Source of the DNA: Vanessa cardui | Taxonomy: Eukaryota; Arthropoda; Insecta; Lepidoptera; Nymphalidae | Direction of reading: 5' to 3' | DNA: 64,000 bases | NCBI RefSeq assembly: GCF_905220365.1 | Contig: NC_061151.1 | Location: forward strand, 6,256,197 to 6,320,196 | Shown here: piece after piece, positions 24,101 through 28,740 of the stretch | Layout of the letters: the number at the start of each line of letters is the position of its first letter | Numbering within the stretch: the stretch's first letter is position 1 | Translations under genes and position numbers: made by a program | The notes under the pieces: generated by a model | Databases searched by the model: none | Told to the model about the DNA's origin: nothing | What the model saw: only the letters and a program-made list of their open reading frames with translations

Positions 24101-27100
24101 TGTATTCTACAGATATTTTTAACTTCACAGATTCCAAAATTCGTATCGTTGCCTTATTTACAAATATTTTTTTTCACAAGATTGTATATTGGATACAATA
24201 GTGGGAAGCTTTTGCGTGTTGCCTTACACTTAAGCAGGATATTTTTATATATAATTGCATTTAACTAACATAATTTAATATTTCAAATATTGGAAAAGGT
24301 TAACTATTGAGATCCTTGACGGTTCTTCGCGGTGGAATCGACATACCCTGCGGTTTTGCTGCCTCTATCTGATAACTGGCTTATCGTAATCTTGTCCAAG
24401 AAAATTGACTTCCATTTATAGACCTAAGTACTACTATATTACGATAGAGCAGGGCCGTATTTAGGGGAGGGCAACCGGGGCAACTGCCCTGGGGCCTCCA
24501 TATAAGTGGGGGCCACAGTTTTCAGCAAGGTAACAAATACCGAGATATAGTCAAATTATAATAATGTTATTATTTAATATTTTAAAAGTTACCGATACAA
24601 GTGAATAAATCATAGCTTACTGATTGAAATAAAAAAGTGCTTTGTGGCCTGGGGGCTTCCAGACCTTTAAATCCGGCTCTGCGATAGAGTATTTTGTAAT
24701 AGTAAAGAAGTGTAATAGAAGTGTCTAGGTTGTCGAACATCAGCAACTGACGATGTATTCGTAGTATCTTTTTTTTTATCACAGTCTCCTGAAACGACGG
24801 AAAGGGTACCGCTGATTTTTTAGTGTGTATTCTGGTGTTTTGTTCGTCTTAAGCACCGACAAGTCTCACAATCCCCCCCTCCCCTTCCTCGTGGGGAAAA
24901 AAACTAGTCTACTTCTAATTTTTTTTTTCATTCTCTCGATTTTAGGCTCTATCGAAACTGGGTCTCATCACATTCATCGGAGGTCTGACCGAATCTCTCA
25001 TCTTACAAGTCGACGAAAACGGTAGACTTGCTGTGGCGATTCTTCTGCTTCTGTGGGTAAGTTTATTTGTCGATAGCACAATGTAAGTATTATTGTACGC
25101 TGTTTAATATTAGTTGAACGAAGCCTTTTAGGTATAACTAATATTAGAGATACGAAAGTAACTGTCTGTCACTCTGACTGATTCTGACTCACGATCACTA
25201 AACCTAATTTGATTATGATTTGGTATTCCCTTAGCGGTTACATTTTTCTGCCAAACACCAACTATCCGAATAACACAAGCTAATAAAAATCCAAGAGTGG
25301 AATCCGGCCAATTGAAAACTTCAATTGGCCGGATTCCAGTCGATTTTCTGATGATCATCTGATGATGTGAACACCGCTTAGAGACACTGACTCTGTGAGA
25401 AATATAAACCATCCCTCACTTCGCTAATATACCACCGAACTTAGGACTTAAGTAAAGTCATTTTTTTTATGAGTCGAGATTGCCCCGTGGTTAGTATGCG
25501 TGCATCTTAACCAATGATCGCGGGTTCAAACACAGGCGCCACTGAATATTCATGTGCTTCATTTGTGTTTATAAATTCATATCTTGCTCAGCGGAGCAGG
25601 AACACATCGTCAGGAAACCTGTATGTGTCTAACTTCAATGTTAGTTCAAAAAACTTAAATAACAGCCTGTAGATATATGTTACATGTAGGCAAATTAAGT
25701 AGTACTTACCCCATTTTCAAACTGTAAACTTAATTCAAGGTCCCATACCTTCTCGTCATGCAAAAGCGGACACGGTACCACTGGTTTTTTTATTGATATT
25801 CCGGCGTATTAGGACATTTGTTAAGAGTCTTAGGCATCAAGGAGTCCCAGATTATGTGGAGAAACTCGTAACGTAACAACAACAAAAAACTTCTGTAAAT
25901 TTCCCACAGATGGGCTAAGACCTCCTTCCCTTTTGAGGAGAAGGTTTGGAACATATTCCAACACGTTGTTTCAATGCGAGTTGGTGGAATACACATAGGG
26001 CAGAATTTTTTTGAAATAAGACACATGCAGGTTTGCTCACGGTGTTTTCCTTCACCGTCGAGCATGAGATGAATTATAAACATCGAAGCACATGAAAATT
26101 CAGCGGTGCTTGCCTGGATTTGAACCCGCAATATTCGGTTAAGATGCACGCGTTCTAACCACTGGGCCATCTCGGCTCTTAATACGTTTAGCAAAATATA
26201 ACTCATTTGTTTGTTGTACGTTTGTTTCTTTGTCTCTAATTGTCCATCCAAGAATAGCACTATATATAAAGAAAATATTAATTTCAGGTATCAGGCATTA
26301 CCTCAGCGTTCGTAGACAACATACCACTGACGACTATGATGGTCCGCGTGGTCATCGCGCTGGGATCCAACCCAACGTTGAACTTGCCCATCACGCCACT
26401 CATTTGGTCTCTATCGTTTGGGGCCTGTCTTGGAGGTAAGGACTTCCACAAGGTGTCACTTGGGACCTTTGTTATTTTTTAGTGTTACGTTTATCAATAT
26501 AGTTGATAAAGATGCAAGGATATTATCATAGATAGGTAGGTACCACCCACTCATCAGTTATTCTAACAAATAACAGTACTCAATATTGTTGTGTTCCGGT
26601 TTGAACGGTGAGTGAGCCAGTGTAACTATAAGCACAAGGGACATAACATCTTAATTCCCAAGGTTGATGGCGCATTGACGATGTAAGGAATAGTTAATAT
26701 TTCTTACACCATCATTGTCTATGGGTGATGGTGACCACTTACCATCAGGTGGTCTTTATGCTCGTCCGCCAACCTATACCATAAAAAAAATTGTGACAAA
26801 TTTATATAACACGATTATATAATAATGTTAAGGTTGTTAAAATTTAAATGTTCGCAACATTAATAAAGACATGGCTACATAGAATTTACAACTCGATGAT
26901 AGGGCTTTTGTTGTGTCGTTTGAGTCGGCATCACCCACTCAAATATTATCCTACACAGTATTGTATTGTTTGAAGGGTGAGTGAGGCATTGTAACTACAG
27001 GCACCATACACATAACATCGTTCTTCCCACGGTTGATGACATTGGTTTTGGAATGAATGATCAATAAATTCCAACACCAATAATATTTGGCAATAGTAAC

Positions 27101-27344
27101 CACTTTTTTTACTTCTTATTTCATAAAAAAAAACAACAAGACTATTTTCAATTTTCCTTTTTCAGGTAACGGTACACTAATCGGCGCGAGTGCGAACGTT
27201 GTCTGCGCGGGAGTCGCCGAACAGCACGGCTACCGGTTCACCTTCATGCAGTTCTTCAAAATCGGTTTCCCGGTCATGATTGGCCACCTCATCGTCGCTT
27301 CCGGTTACTTGCTCCTCTGCCATTGCGTTTTTTCCTGGCATTGA
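3021..27344 (+). CDS. Oca2: Gene 1: P-protein (OCA2/hoepel-like) transporter, 12 exons, 5' end outside the window
   Basis: Twelve exons join in phase: 3021-3193, 4041-4292, 19366-19569, 20077-20192, 20670-20808, 21025-21160, 21528-21730, 23188-23281, 23828-23970, 24946-25056, 26288-26435 and 27166-27344 (TGA). They give about 631 residues. The family is the Na+/ArsB-NhaD-like permease superfamily. OCA2 acts in melanosome membranes and controls pH; insect homologues are linked to eye or body pigment granules. Family hallmarks are visible: [12 protein letters not shown] (E8), [12 protein letters not shown] (E9), [12 protein letters not shown] (E15) and [20 protein letters not shown] (E15/E16). 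The latter two are the second-repeat counterparts of the DNV and DPPN motifs. The luminal loop (first two exons) carries several N-glycosylation sequons. N-terminal exons matching gene 2 E1-E4 are not seen in 1-3020. The intron 4293-19365 is greatly enlarged by transposons. All coding exons are open, so the gene looks functional. Confidence 0.93.
3223..3475 (+). mobile_element. SINE-like repeat B
   Basis: Contains GACAATGACGCTGTAAGAAA, ACCTTGGGAACTAAGATGCT and TGATGAGTGGGTGG, shared with at least ten other copies in the window. The copy starts 30 bp after the exon donor. Confidence 0.8.
3487..3888. mobile_element. SINE A copy plus an inverted 5' half
   Basis: 3487-3768 is a near-complete plus-strand SINE A ending in its GTTGTTGTT tail. 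3769-3888 is directly attached and is the reverse complement of the SINE A 5' half (GGTTCGAACCCGCAATCATC; CTGGGCCATCTCGACTC). The two share no spacer. Confidence 0.85.
4041..4292 (+). CDS. Oca2: Gene 1 exon (E6 homologue): luminal loop end and TM2
   Basis: Acceptor TTTCTTTCAG, donor GAG|GTAAGG, 84 codons. Sequons NRT, NHS and NES lie in the hydrophilic part; the exon ends in a membrane helix ([18 protein letters not shown]) matching gene 2. Confidence 0.93.
4469..5345 (+). mobile_element. Composite repeat F with an embedded Helitron-like 3' end
   Basis: Starts ACCGACTTCAAAAACGGAGG. It contains a minus-strand Helitron-like segment (4971-5225) whose CTAG terminus is at 4971-4974 beside GCTTCGCACGGGTGCAAT. 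The whole 0.9-kb unit recurs in reverse at 38415-39262 with the same internal junctions. No ORF of note. Confidence 0.65.
5500..5694 (+). repeat. Repeat F2, ending TTTGAAGTCGGT
   Basis: Near-identical to 37960-38153 in the same orientation, including ATCGTAAATCGACTTTTAAG and AGTAGTCTAATATTTTTCAT. Its end is the reverse complement of the start of repeat F (ACCGACTTCAAA), so 4469-5694 may be one TIR element. Confidence 0.6.
5731..5817 (+). repeat. Repeat G, solitary terminal repeat
   Basis: Matches the roughly 75-bp inverted terminal repeat of the elements at 42391-43134 and 58216-58893 (TAGTCACCCCTATCACCTCC, ending CCCTGTATA). Only one end is present. Confidence 0.65.
6158..6462 (+). mobile_element. 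TIR element E, rearranged copy with internal fold-back
   Basis: 6285-6462 matches the right half of element E (AATCTATAGCGACGAATAGC; end TTGTGTCGTACTATA). 6158-6280 is an inverted piece of the same element's centre, giving a fold-back instead of the normal left half. Confidence 0.6.
6948..7409 (-). mobile_element. MITE D, copy 1
   Basis: About 460 bp bounded by inverted repeats of AATAGGCTATTTGAC type. Other copies are at 35653-36109, 47452-47903 and 54459-54878. It is non-coding and carries a GTGACGTCAC palindrome. Confidence 0.8.
7527..7853 (+). mobile_element. TIR element E, copy 2 with damaged right end
   Basis: Left end TATAGTAGGACACAACTTAG followed by the family body (CACAAACGTAATAACATG). 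The right terminal repeat is cut short after CCGATGCTA. Confidence 0.65.
8100..8925 (+). repeat. Non-coding element with an internal minisatellite (8231-8690)
   Basis: About eight diverged units of 50-65 bp start at 8231, 8289, 8351, 8416, 8478, about 8527, 8586 and 8646. Each has a TTTAAATTTCGAAC-type start and usually CAAAACGCTCC. The 3' flank to about 8925 includes AATATGGCGGC and AAGATGGCG. No ORF is supported. This could be one non-autonomous transposon with subterminal tandem repeats. Confidence 0.6.
8971..9250 (-). mobile_element. SINE-like repeat B
   Basis: Reverse-strand copy, TGGTAGGGCTTTGTG through CTTACCATCAGGTGACCCAT and an A-rich end. It contains a short internal duplication of GTTGTGTTCCGGT. 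Confidence 0.8.
9537..9840 (+). mobile_element. SINE A, full length, with 8-bp TSD
   Basis: tRNA-like A box (GATGGCCCAGTGGTTAGAAC), B box (GCGGGTTCAAACCC) and a GTTGTTGTTGTT tail. It is flanked by TATGATAT at 9529-9536 and 9841-9848. It resembles the Metulj-type SINEs described from Heliconius; that assignment is from memory. Confidence 0.88.
9849..10420 (-). mobile_element. Helitron-like fragment split by SINE A
   Basis: 9849-10037 and 10337-10420 are the two parts of one Helitron-like copy (ATACTACAGGAAGTC..., AAACCTTCCT, AAAATTCGTTGTGCATTTTT). The SINE at 10038-10336 interrupts it. Confidence 0.6.
10038..10336 (+). mobile_element. SINE A, nested in a Helitron-like element, 10-bp TSD
   Basis: Full SINE A with A and B boxes. 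The duplication AAACCTTCCT is at 10028-10037 and 10337-10346. Because the host sequence is a known repeat, the order of insertion is clear: Helitron-like first, SINE second. Confidence 0.88.
10655..10882 (-). mobile_element. SINE H (second tRNA-derived SINE family)
   Basis: Reverse-strand copy with a B-box-like region (reverse of GGTCCCGGGTACGATTACC) and the body CATTGGGATCAGAGTAATGT. Other copies are at 40097, 46220, 50890 and 62893 (+) and 41255 (-). Confidence 0.75.
10940..11210 (+). mobile_element. SINE A, 8-bp TSD
   Basis: Duplication TTTCATAC at 10932-10939 and 11211-11218. A and B boxes and the GTT tail are present, with a short internal deletion around the ACAGCGTGG core. Confidence 0.85.
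11219..11350 (-). mobile_element. Helitron-like 3' end
   Basis: Read on the minus strand it ends in CGGGTCGCTAG, preceded by a GC-rich hairpin region, as in the copies at 38772 and 55211. Confidence 0.6.
11457..11705 (-). mobile_element. SINE-like repeat B
   Basis: Reverse-strand copy from TTGGTGGTAGGGCTTTGAGC to CTTACTATCAGGTGGCCCAT. Confidence 0.8.
11888..11990 (-). repeat. Repeat L fragment
   Basis: The region around CACCCTGACCTGAGAAGAAC recurs at 49808-49945 (TCAGACCTGAGAAGAACCC). It is short and non-coding. Confidence 0.45.
12300..12495. repeat. Repeat M fragment
   Basis: The stretch with AAGTTTGCTTCACACCAAAT recurs at 45000-45165 (AAGTTTGCTTCATACCAAAT). Its class is unknown. The ORF crossing it has no recognisable product. 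Confidence 0.5.
12752..14614 (+). CDS. Chimeric retrotransposon ORF: endonuclease start of one LINE fused to RT of another
   Basis: The ORF is 620 codons. Residues 1-113 belong to the outer LINE; from about residue 70 they show the endonuclease start ([16 protein letters not shown]). From residue 114, in the same frame, comes a 5'-truncated RT of the nested LINE starting at the [10 protein letters not shown] motif. RT motifs follow in order: [42 protein letters not shown] and YADD (13756-13767). The RT region is continuous to a normal-looking C-terminus ([11 protein letters not shown]). The inner RT looks CR1/L2-like, a low-confidence guess. The endonuclease part is only a stub, so the product cannot be a complete retrotransposition protein. 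Confidence 0.85.
   Translation: MQNLVKLPQEGTISDSGGESLSGHPCSGHTPPEQGCPGCPPNSGGGNFALATVRGKQSRHHKETPTTLAVDFCNIRGLNSNLNAVHYHLETAKPALLFLTETQISSPADTTFLSVGADGISLKMLLLIMPHIQEMITTIINMSITQSIFPIIWQKAIIKPIPKNNNPSENKDLRPISILPCLSKVLEKIVYNQLSDFLETNNILPMRQSGFRKRRGTATALIDVVDEILNAQDKGNGTILVLLDYSRAFDTINVSLLLAKLHYYGLSAETIQWFTSYLGSRTQTVELKHEDGTIKSSQCRQVLRGVPQGSILGPLLFIIYCADVTKVIKNCRYHMYADDIQIYISFPPNETHNAVLKLNEDLRNIAGWSEANCLALNPQKSKFVILGTANQIQLISREIPMVKIQDEPIERVTEARNLGVLMDECLRFEKHIHNTVKSCFYRLKVLYQIRKFLKVNVRIRLCESLVLSKLNYADVVVGPRLLQRTKNLIQKVQNACARYCFDIPPRTHVTQYLNNAGIMRMEYRRQLHFMTLLFGVIKFKLPPYLYNKLRWAHDTNTYATRSKSYLLLMPLHRTAAFRGSFRYAATKCWNNLPPPLRNLNIIHNFRNKYRKFLLDKQKQT
13092..15785 (+). mobile_element. Nested 5'-truncated LINE with (TTTC)n tail, 7-bp TSD
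   Basis: Inserted into the outer LINE endonuclease. TTTCTCT is duplicated at 13085-13091 and 15786-15792. It carries an RT ORF to 14614, then a 1.2-kb AT-rich 3' UTR with a GT microsatellite (about 14706-14722), and ends in TTCTTTCTTTC repeats that merge with the duplication. Confidence 0.85.
15793..16454 (+). pseudogene. Outer LINE endonuclease, rest of the domain
   Basis: Continues the frame cut at 13091. It shows [10 protein letters not shown] (about 16071-16100) and SSDHC (16290-16304), the catalytic Asp/Asn and Asp-His motifs of apurinic-like EEP endonucleases. Near 16320-16335 the frame shifts: frame 15810.. loses similarity after SIVPV while the RT frame takes over just after. The ORF is therefore broken by a one-base type indel. 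Confidence 0.8.
16327..18564 (+). CDS. Outer LINE reverse transcriptase ORF
   Basis: Open for 745 codons. RT motifs in order: [55 protein letters not shown] and YADDS (YADD at 17674-17685), then the thumb and C-terminal region ([33 protein letters not shown]). Domain order is that of EEP-type non-LTR elements. The starting Met is in the linker after the frameshift and is not a natural start. Degenerate relatives are at 58990-60266 and a 3' fragment is at 40802-40961. Confidence 0.88.
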   Translation: MRYSRPRFVGCCRVWHYKSADWDGMRSFFASYPWGQICFSPDDPNAAADSVADVVLQGMELFIPYSAVPIGGKSQPWFGRFCKTASRRKWERYQTWANASASRDVNTSAFKKEYNSASRSLKNVIARAKTEYIGRIGERLVCLPSGTRAFWSLAKAVLGNFCQPSFPSLHRDGESLAHTAKEKADLLGSLFASNSTLDDQGKSPPTIPRCDTTMPEVKFRKSAVRKALLSLDIHKSSGPDGIPPIVLRTCAPELAPVLTRLFRQSYTLGVVPNSWKTALVHPIPKKGNRSDPSNYRPIAITFLLSKIMESLINCQLLRYLEENQLISDRQYGFRRGRSAGDLLVYLTHRWAEAVESKGEALAASLDIAKAFDRVWHKALLSKLPSYGLPGKLCNWITSFLADRSIKVVVDGAYSDLKFVNAGVPQGCVLSPTLFLLHINDLLQIGNIHCYADDSTVDTLYTGRANISRENVEENRNKLVSEIESSLNEVSNWGRLNLVHFNPKKTQVCALTAKKTPFVVSPRFENILIAATGSIGILGVDISSLVQFRGQLEGKAKLASKKLGVLSKARQYFTSAHRLKLYKAQIRPHMEYCSHLWAGAPQYQLLPFDRIQRRAARVIDDQALSDLLDPLALRRDVGSLCIFYRIFHGECSEELFGLIPAAQFHLRTSRQNSKFHPHHLDVRKSTTARFLRHFLPRTTTLWNQLSPAVFPNRYDMGTFKKRAYSFLKGRQRTCKSPGVSGVHGRW
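18627..18740 (-). repeat. Repeat C, right part of a copy split by the outer LINE
   Basis: AAGTGAAGCTACCGGTAATTC and AGTGGTTACTCTTATTCAAC continue the sequence stopped at 12562 (CGTCATTTTACAACTATATT). The left part is about 12515-12562. Confidence 0.75.
19010..19305 (+). mobile_element. SINE A, slightly degenerate
   Basis: GCCGACATGGCCCAAGTTTAG at the A box and GCGGGTTCAGACCC at the B box, ending GACTGTTGTTGTGG. It lies about 60 bp before the next gene 1 exon. Confidence 0.82.
19366..19569 (+). CDS. Oca2: Gene 1 exon (E7 homologue): TM3-TM4
   Basis: Acceptor TCTATTTCAG, donor GAG|GTAAGT, 68 codons. It encodes INRTMAAVL then helices including [20 protein letters not shown]. Same length as gene 2 E7. 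Confidence 0.95.
20077..20192 (+). CDS. Oca2: Gene 1 exon (E8 homologue): TM5 with DNVTT motif
   Basis: Acceptor TATTTCCAG, donor AG|GTAGAA, 116 bp, ending in phase 2. It encodes [18 protein letters not shown], the first family DNV motif in the discontinuous helix of the permease fold. Confidence 0.95.
20227..20495 (+). mobile_element. SINE-like repeat B
   Basis: Plus-strand copy from GTTGGCGGACGAGCATATGG to ATAAAGCTCTATAACCAAGT. It starts about 34 bp after an exon donor. Confidence 0.8.
20505..20630 (-). repeat. Repeat J fragment (GC-rich)
   Basis: CGCTGGTTTTTTCGTGTGTATTC and CGGGGCGCACTCGGCGTC are shared with 45290-45440, 24780-24870 and 25750-25860. Confidence 0.5.
20670..20808 (+). CDS. 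Oca2: Gene 1 exon (E9 homologue): GDPPN signature
   Basis: Acceptor CTTTTTCAG, donor GCG|GTATGT, 139 bp. One base completes the Arg codon of the previous exon. It encodes [17 protein letters not shown], the diagnostic substrate-site motif. Confidence 0.96.
20833..20905 (-). repeat. SINE A, 3' fragment
   Basis: AACAACATCCTATAAATGTC and CCACTGCTGGGCTAAGACC. Only the last 70 bp of the element remain. Confidence 0.6.
21025..21160 (+). CDS. Oca2: Gene 1 exon (E10 homologue)
   Basis: Acceptor TTTCTTTACAG, donor CAAG|GTAACT, 136 bp. It encodes a helix ([19 protein letters not shown]) followed by a basic cytosolic turn. Confidence 0.93.
21238..21460 (-). mobile_element. SINE-like repeat B, diverged
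   Basis: GAGAAGGCTTTGAGTAAACC through TTCTTACAGCACCGTTATC. It lies in a short intron between two gene 1 exons. Confidence 0.65.
21528..21730 (+). CDS. Oca2: Gene 1 exon (E11 homologue): large hydrophilic loop
   Basis: Acceptor AATTTCAG, donor AAA|GTAAGT, 203 bp. It encodes a charged, probably helical cytosolic loop ([29 protein letters not shown]) linking the two halves of the permease. Confidence 0.94.
21958..22115 (-). mobile_element. SINE-like repeat B, partial
   Basis: CTTTCTACCACCAAACAGAA and TTCCCAAGGTTGGTGGCGC. The 5' part is missing. Confidence 0.65.
22256..23136. mobile_element. Long-TIR DNA element, with second inverted repeat and nested SINE A
   Basis: 22257-22365 and 23028-23135 are inverted copies about 105 bp long (TAGACCGGGAGATGATAATG on the left; CATTTCCCGGTCTA on the right), with TA at both borders. 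Inside is a second inverted pair (AACGAGTGTCGAACGATTT at 22637-22655 and its complement near 22959-22977). A SINE A copy lies in the left arm. No transposase ORF is recognisable. Confidence 0.7.
22377..22623 (-). mobile_element. SINE A nested in a TIR element
   Basis: Reverse-strand copy from AACAACAACAACAACCTGTA to GGGCCATCTCGAC. Part of its middle is deleted around 22512-22530, where the CATCGTGAGGAAACC region is missing. Confidence 0.82.
23188..23281 (+). CDS. Oca2: Gene 1 exon (E12 homologue): membrane helix
   Basis: Acceptor TCATTTCAG, donor A|GTGAGT, 94 bp, ending in phase 1. It encodes [20 protein letters not shown]. By hand count it differs from gene 2 E12 at about 30 of 94 sites. 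Confidence 0.95.
23408..23590 (-). repeat. SINE A, degenerate
   Basis: AACAGCCAGTAAATTTCTC, GGAGCATATTCCAC and AAGCACATAAGAAATCAGTGG survive. The middle is deleted. Confidence 0.6.
23828..23970 (+). CDS. Oca2: Gene 1 exon (E13 homologue): almost identical to gene 2 E13
   Basis: Acceptor TCCACCAG, donor GAG|GTAAGT, 143 bp. It encodes [16 protein letters not shown] and a helix [12 protein letters not shown]. Positions 23848-23970 differ from gene 2 53308-53430 at two synonymous sites only. The 20 bp before this differ at about 8 sites, and the introns differ from the fourth intron base. Third positions are strongly G/C, unlike neighbouring exons. Confidence 0.96.
24450..24681. mobile_element. 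hAT-type MITE, 232 bp, 8-bp TSD
   Basis: Ends CAGGGCCGTATTTAGGG and the reverse of CAGAGCCGGATTTAAAGG. It is flanked by CGATAGAG at 24442-24449 and 24682-24689. Both the 8-bp duplication and the CAGRGCCG ends fit hAT. Confidence 0.85.
24780..24870 (-). repeat. Repeat J fragment
   Basis: GGGTACCGCTGATTTTTTAGTG matches the repeat J core seen at 20540 and 45370-45410 (reverse). Confidence 0.4.
24946..25056 (+). CDS. Oca2: Gene 1 exon (E14 homologue)
   Basis: Acceptor GATTTTAG, donor TGG|GTAAGT, 37 codons. It encodes [16 protein letters not shown] and a helix [10 protein letters not shown]. It differs from gene 2 E14 at about 41 of 111 sites. Confidence 0.95.
25470..25665 (+). mobile_element. 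SINE A, 3'-truncated
   Basis: GAGTCGAGATTGCCCCGTGG, a B box GCGGGTTCAAACAC, and it stops after GTATGTGTCTAACTTCAA. Confidence 0.75.
25750..25865 (-). repeat. Repeat J fragment
   Basis: GACACGGTACCACTGGTTTT and GTATTAGGACATTTG, related to the copies at 20505 and 45290. Confidence 0.4.
25875..26180 (-). mobile_element. SINE A, near full length
   Basis: Reverse-strand copy from AACAACAACAAAAAACTTCTG to CTGGGCCATCTCGGCTC, ending about 110 bp before the next exon. Confidence 0.83.
26288..26435 (+). CDS. Oca2: Gene 1 exon (E15 homologue): second DN motif
   Basis: Acceptor AATTTCAG, donor GGAG|GTAAGG, 148 bp. It encodes [17 protein letters not shown], the second-repeat counterpart of the E8 motif. 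Confidence 0.95.
26530..26795 (-). mobile_element. SINE-like repeat B with A tail
   Basis: Reverse-strand copy ending CTTACCATCAGGTGG...CCAACCTATACCATAAAAAAA. Its last 65 bp match the LINE 3' tail at 18560-18626. Confidence 0.82.
26895..27062 (-). repeat. SINE-like repeat B, degenerate
   Basis: GATGATAGGGCTTTTGTTG, GTATTGTTTGAAGGGTGAGTG and CATAACATCGTTCTTCCCAC. Confidence 0.5.
27166..27344 (+). CDS. Oca2: Gene 1 last coding exon (E16 homologue), stop TGA
   Basis: Acceptor CTTTTTCAG; 179 bp including TGA, the same length as gene 2 E16. It encodes [19 protein letters not shown] then the last helix, with C-terminus CHCVFSWH. A weak polyadenylation signal candidate ATTAAA is at 27706-27711. 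Confidence 0.96.
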
Positions 27345-28453
27345 AAGTTCTAACCTACTGGAACTAACAAGTAATTTAACTGTTTATTATTGTGTAACTC
27401 CATAAGAAGTAAATTTAAAGCGCTGTACCTTATTTTGTTAGTTAAATATAAATTAATTAATTGCCATATGTCCTTATGTAGGATAAACTCTATCTACAGA
27501 CAAAGTTTCGTACGAATTTGTTCAGCATTTTTGGTGTTATTGTTTAAGGAAAATGCAGACAGCTCTTGCATTTATGCTATAAATATTTGTACGAGTCAAA
27601 CAAACAGTTAACATTGTCATTCTTTGTATGTTTTAATGTTTGCTAAATCATCACAACCTAACAGATTATGAAGTTATTTATGAGATATCATTGCTAAAAT
27701 TAACCATTAAAACACTTGTATTTACCAAAGTTCGCTCGAATTAATGTATACTTCGTACAGTATACAAAAGTAGTAAGTTATACCAAAAAAAAATATATAT
27801 TCAGCATACCTTATCTAACTGTCAATTCGAATTCGAAGTGAATTTGAAGAATTGACACTTCAAGCATTAACAGCGCCACCCTTGGAAGAAGAAGGGGTGG
27901 GCTAGGGGTGCCTCCAAGATATTCCGTCAGCTCAAGACGTCAACTTGTCCTATTACGAATAGGCATCTGCGGAGAATTTCATCTCTGCCAGTAAGGAAAT
28001 TGTGTATTAGGCTGTTTACATACGTGGTAATTTTCATCTATAGCGGCATCACGATTCTGTGCCCTATAGTCGTCAAAAACTTTACCGTCCATAAAAAGCC
28101 TTAGTTGGACTTCCATGTCTATGAAACGCCATAGTGCTTTCGTTATGTTTTCAATATAGTTAAGACCATATTTCGGATATTTACAATTCGCTGTCTGATA
28201 GTTGATAATAGTTTTCTCCATATTTGAGGTAGAAGAGAGCGATGTTGCAACAAATGCTTTATCTCTGTCTAGAGGCTTGTCAATTTTGCCTTATTGGATT
28301 TTTATTAATTCCTTCCAAGCTTTATGTTTCCTTGCCTCTACGTGACAGAAGACGTCTACAGTGTAATAGGCATTCTACTGTCTTCATTTCACCAATGCCC
28401 GTCAGTCTTGCCCTTAATGGCACATTAATTTTTTTTGTATACACTTTCTTTTA
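27345..28453. other. Gene 1 3' UTR and flank, no recognised gene
   Basis: AT-rich. It probably holds the 3' UTR of gene 1. A minus-strand 80-codon ORF (28221-27979) has a plausible amino-acid mix but no family I recognise. A short inverted repeat around GTCAATTCGAATTCGAAGTG is present near 27822-27855. Confidence 0.5.
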
Positions 28454-28740
28454 AAATCAAAATCAAAATAAAATATGATCACGTGGGCTTTTACAAGCAC
28501 TTTTGAATCATCATTTAACAATTAAGTGAAGCTACCACCGGTTCGGAAAGTAGATTCTACCGAGAAGAATCGGCAAGAAACTCAGTAGTAACTCTATTTC
28601 AACATTTAAAAAAATACAGTCATGTTAGTTAATACAATTATATATGTATGTAAGGTATCCTGCCTGGAACAAGTATTAATTCCAAGCTTTCTTTATCATC
28701 TACAAAATCTTGTATCGAATAATATTAATTAACGATTTGA
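28454..28740 (-). repeat. Repeat C, near full length
   Basis: AAATCAAAATCAAAATAAAA tail on the left, GAAGCTACCACCGGTTCGG, and TCTTGTATCGAATAATATTA at the far end. Confidence 0.75.

Noticed and set aside
27979..28221. Minus-strand 80-codon ORF in the gene 1 flank
   Set aside because: No recognised family, no splice partners and no second copy; listed only as part of the flank.
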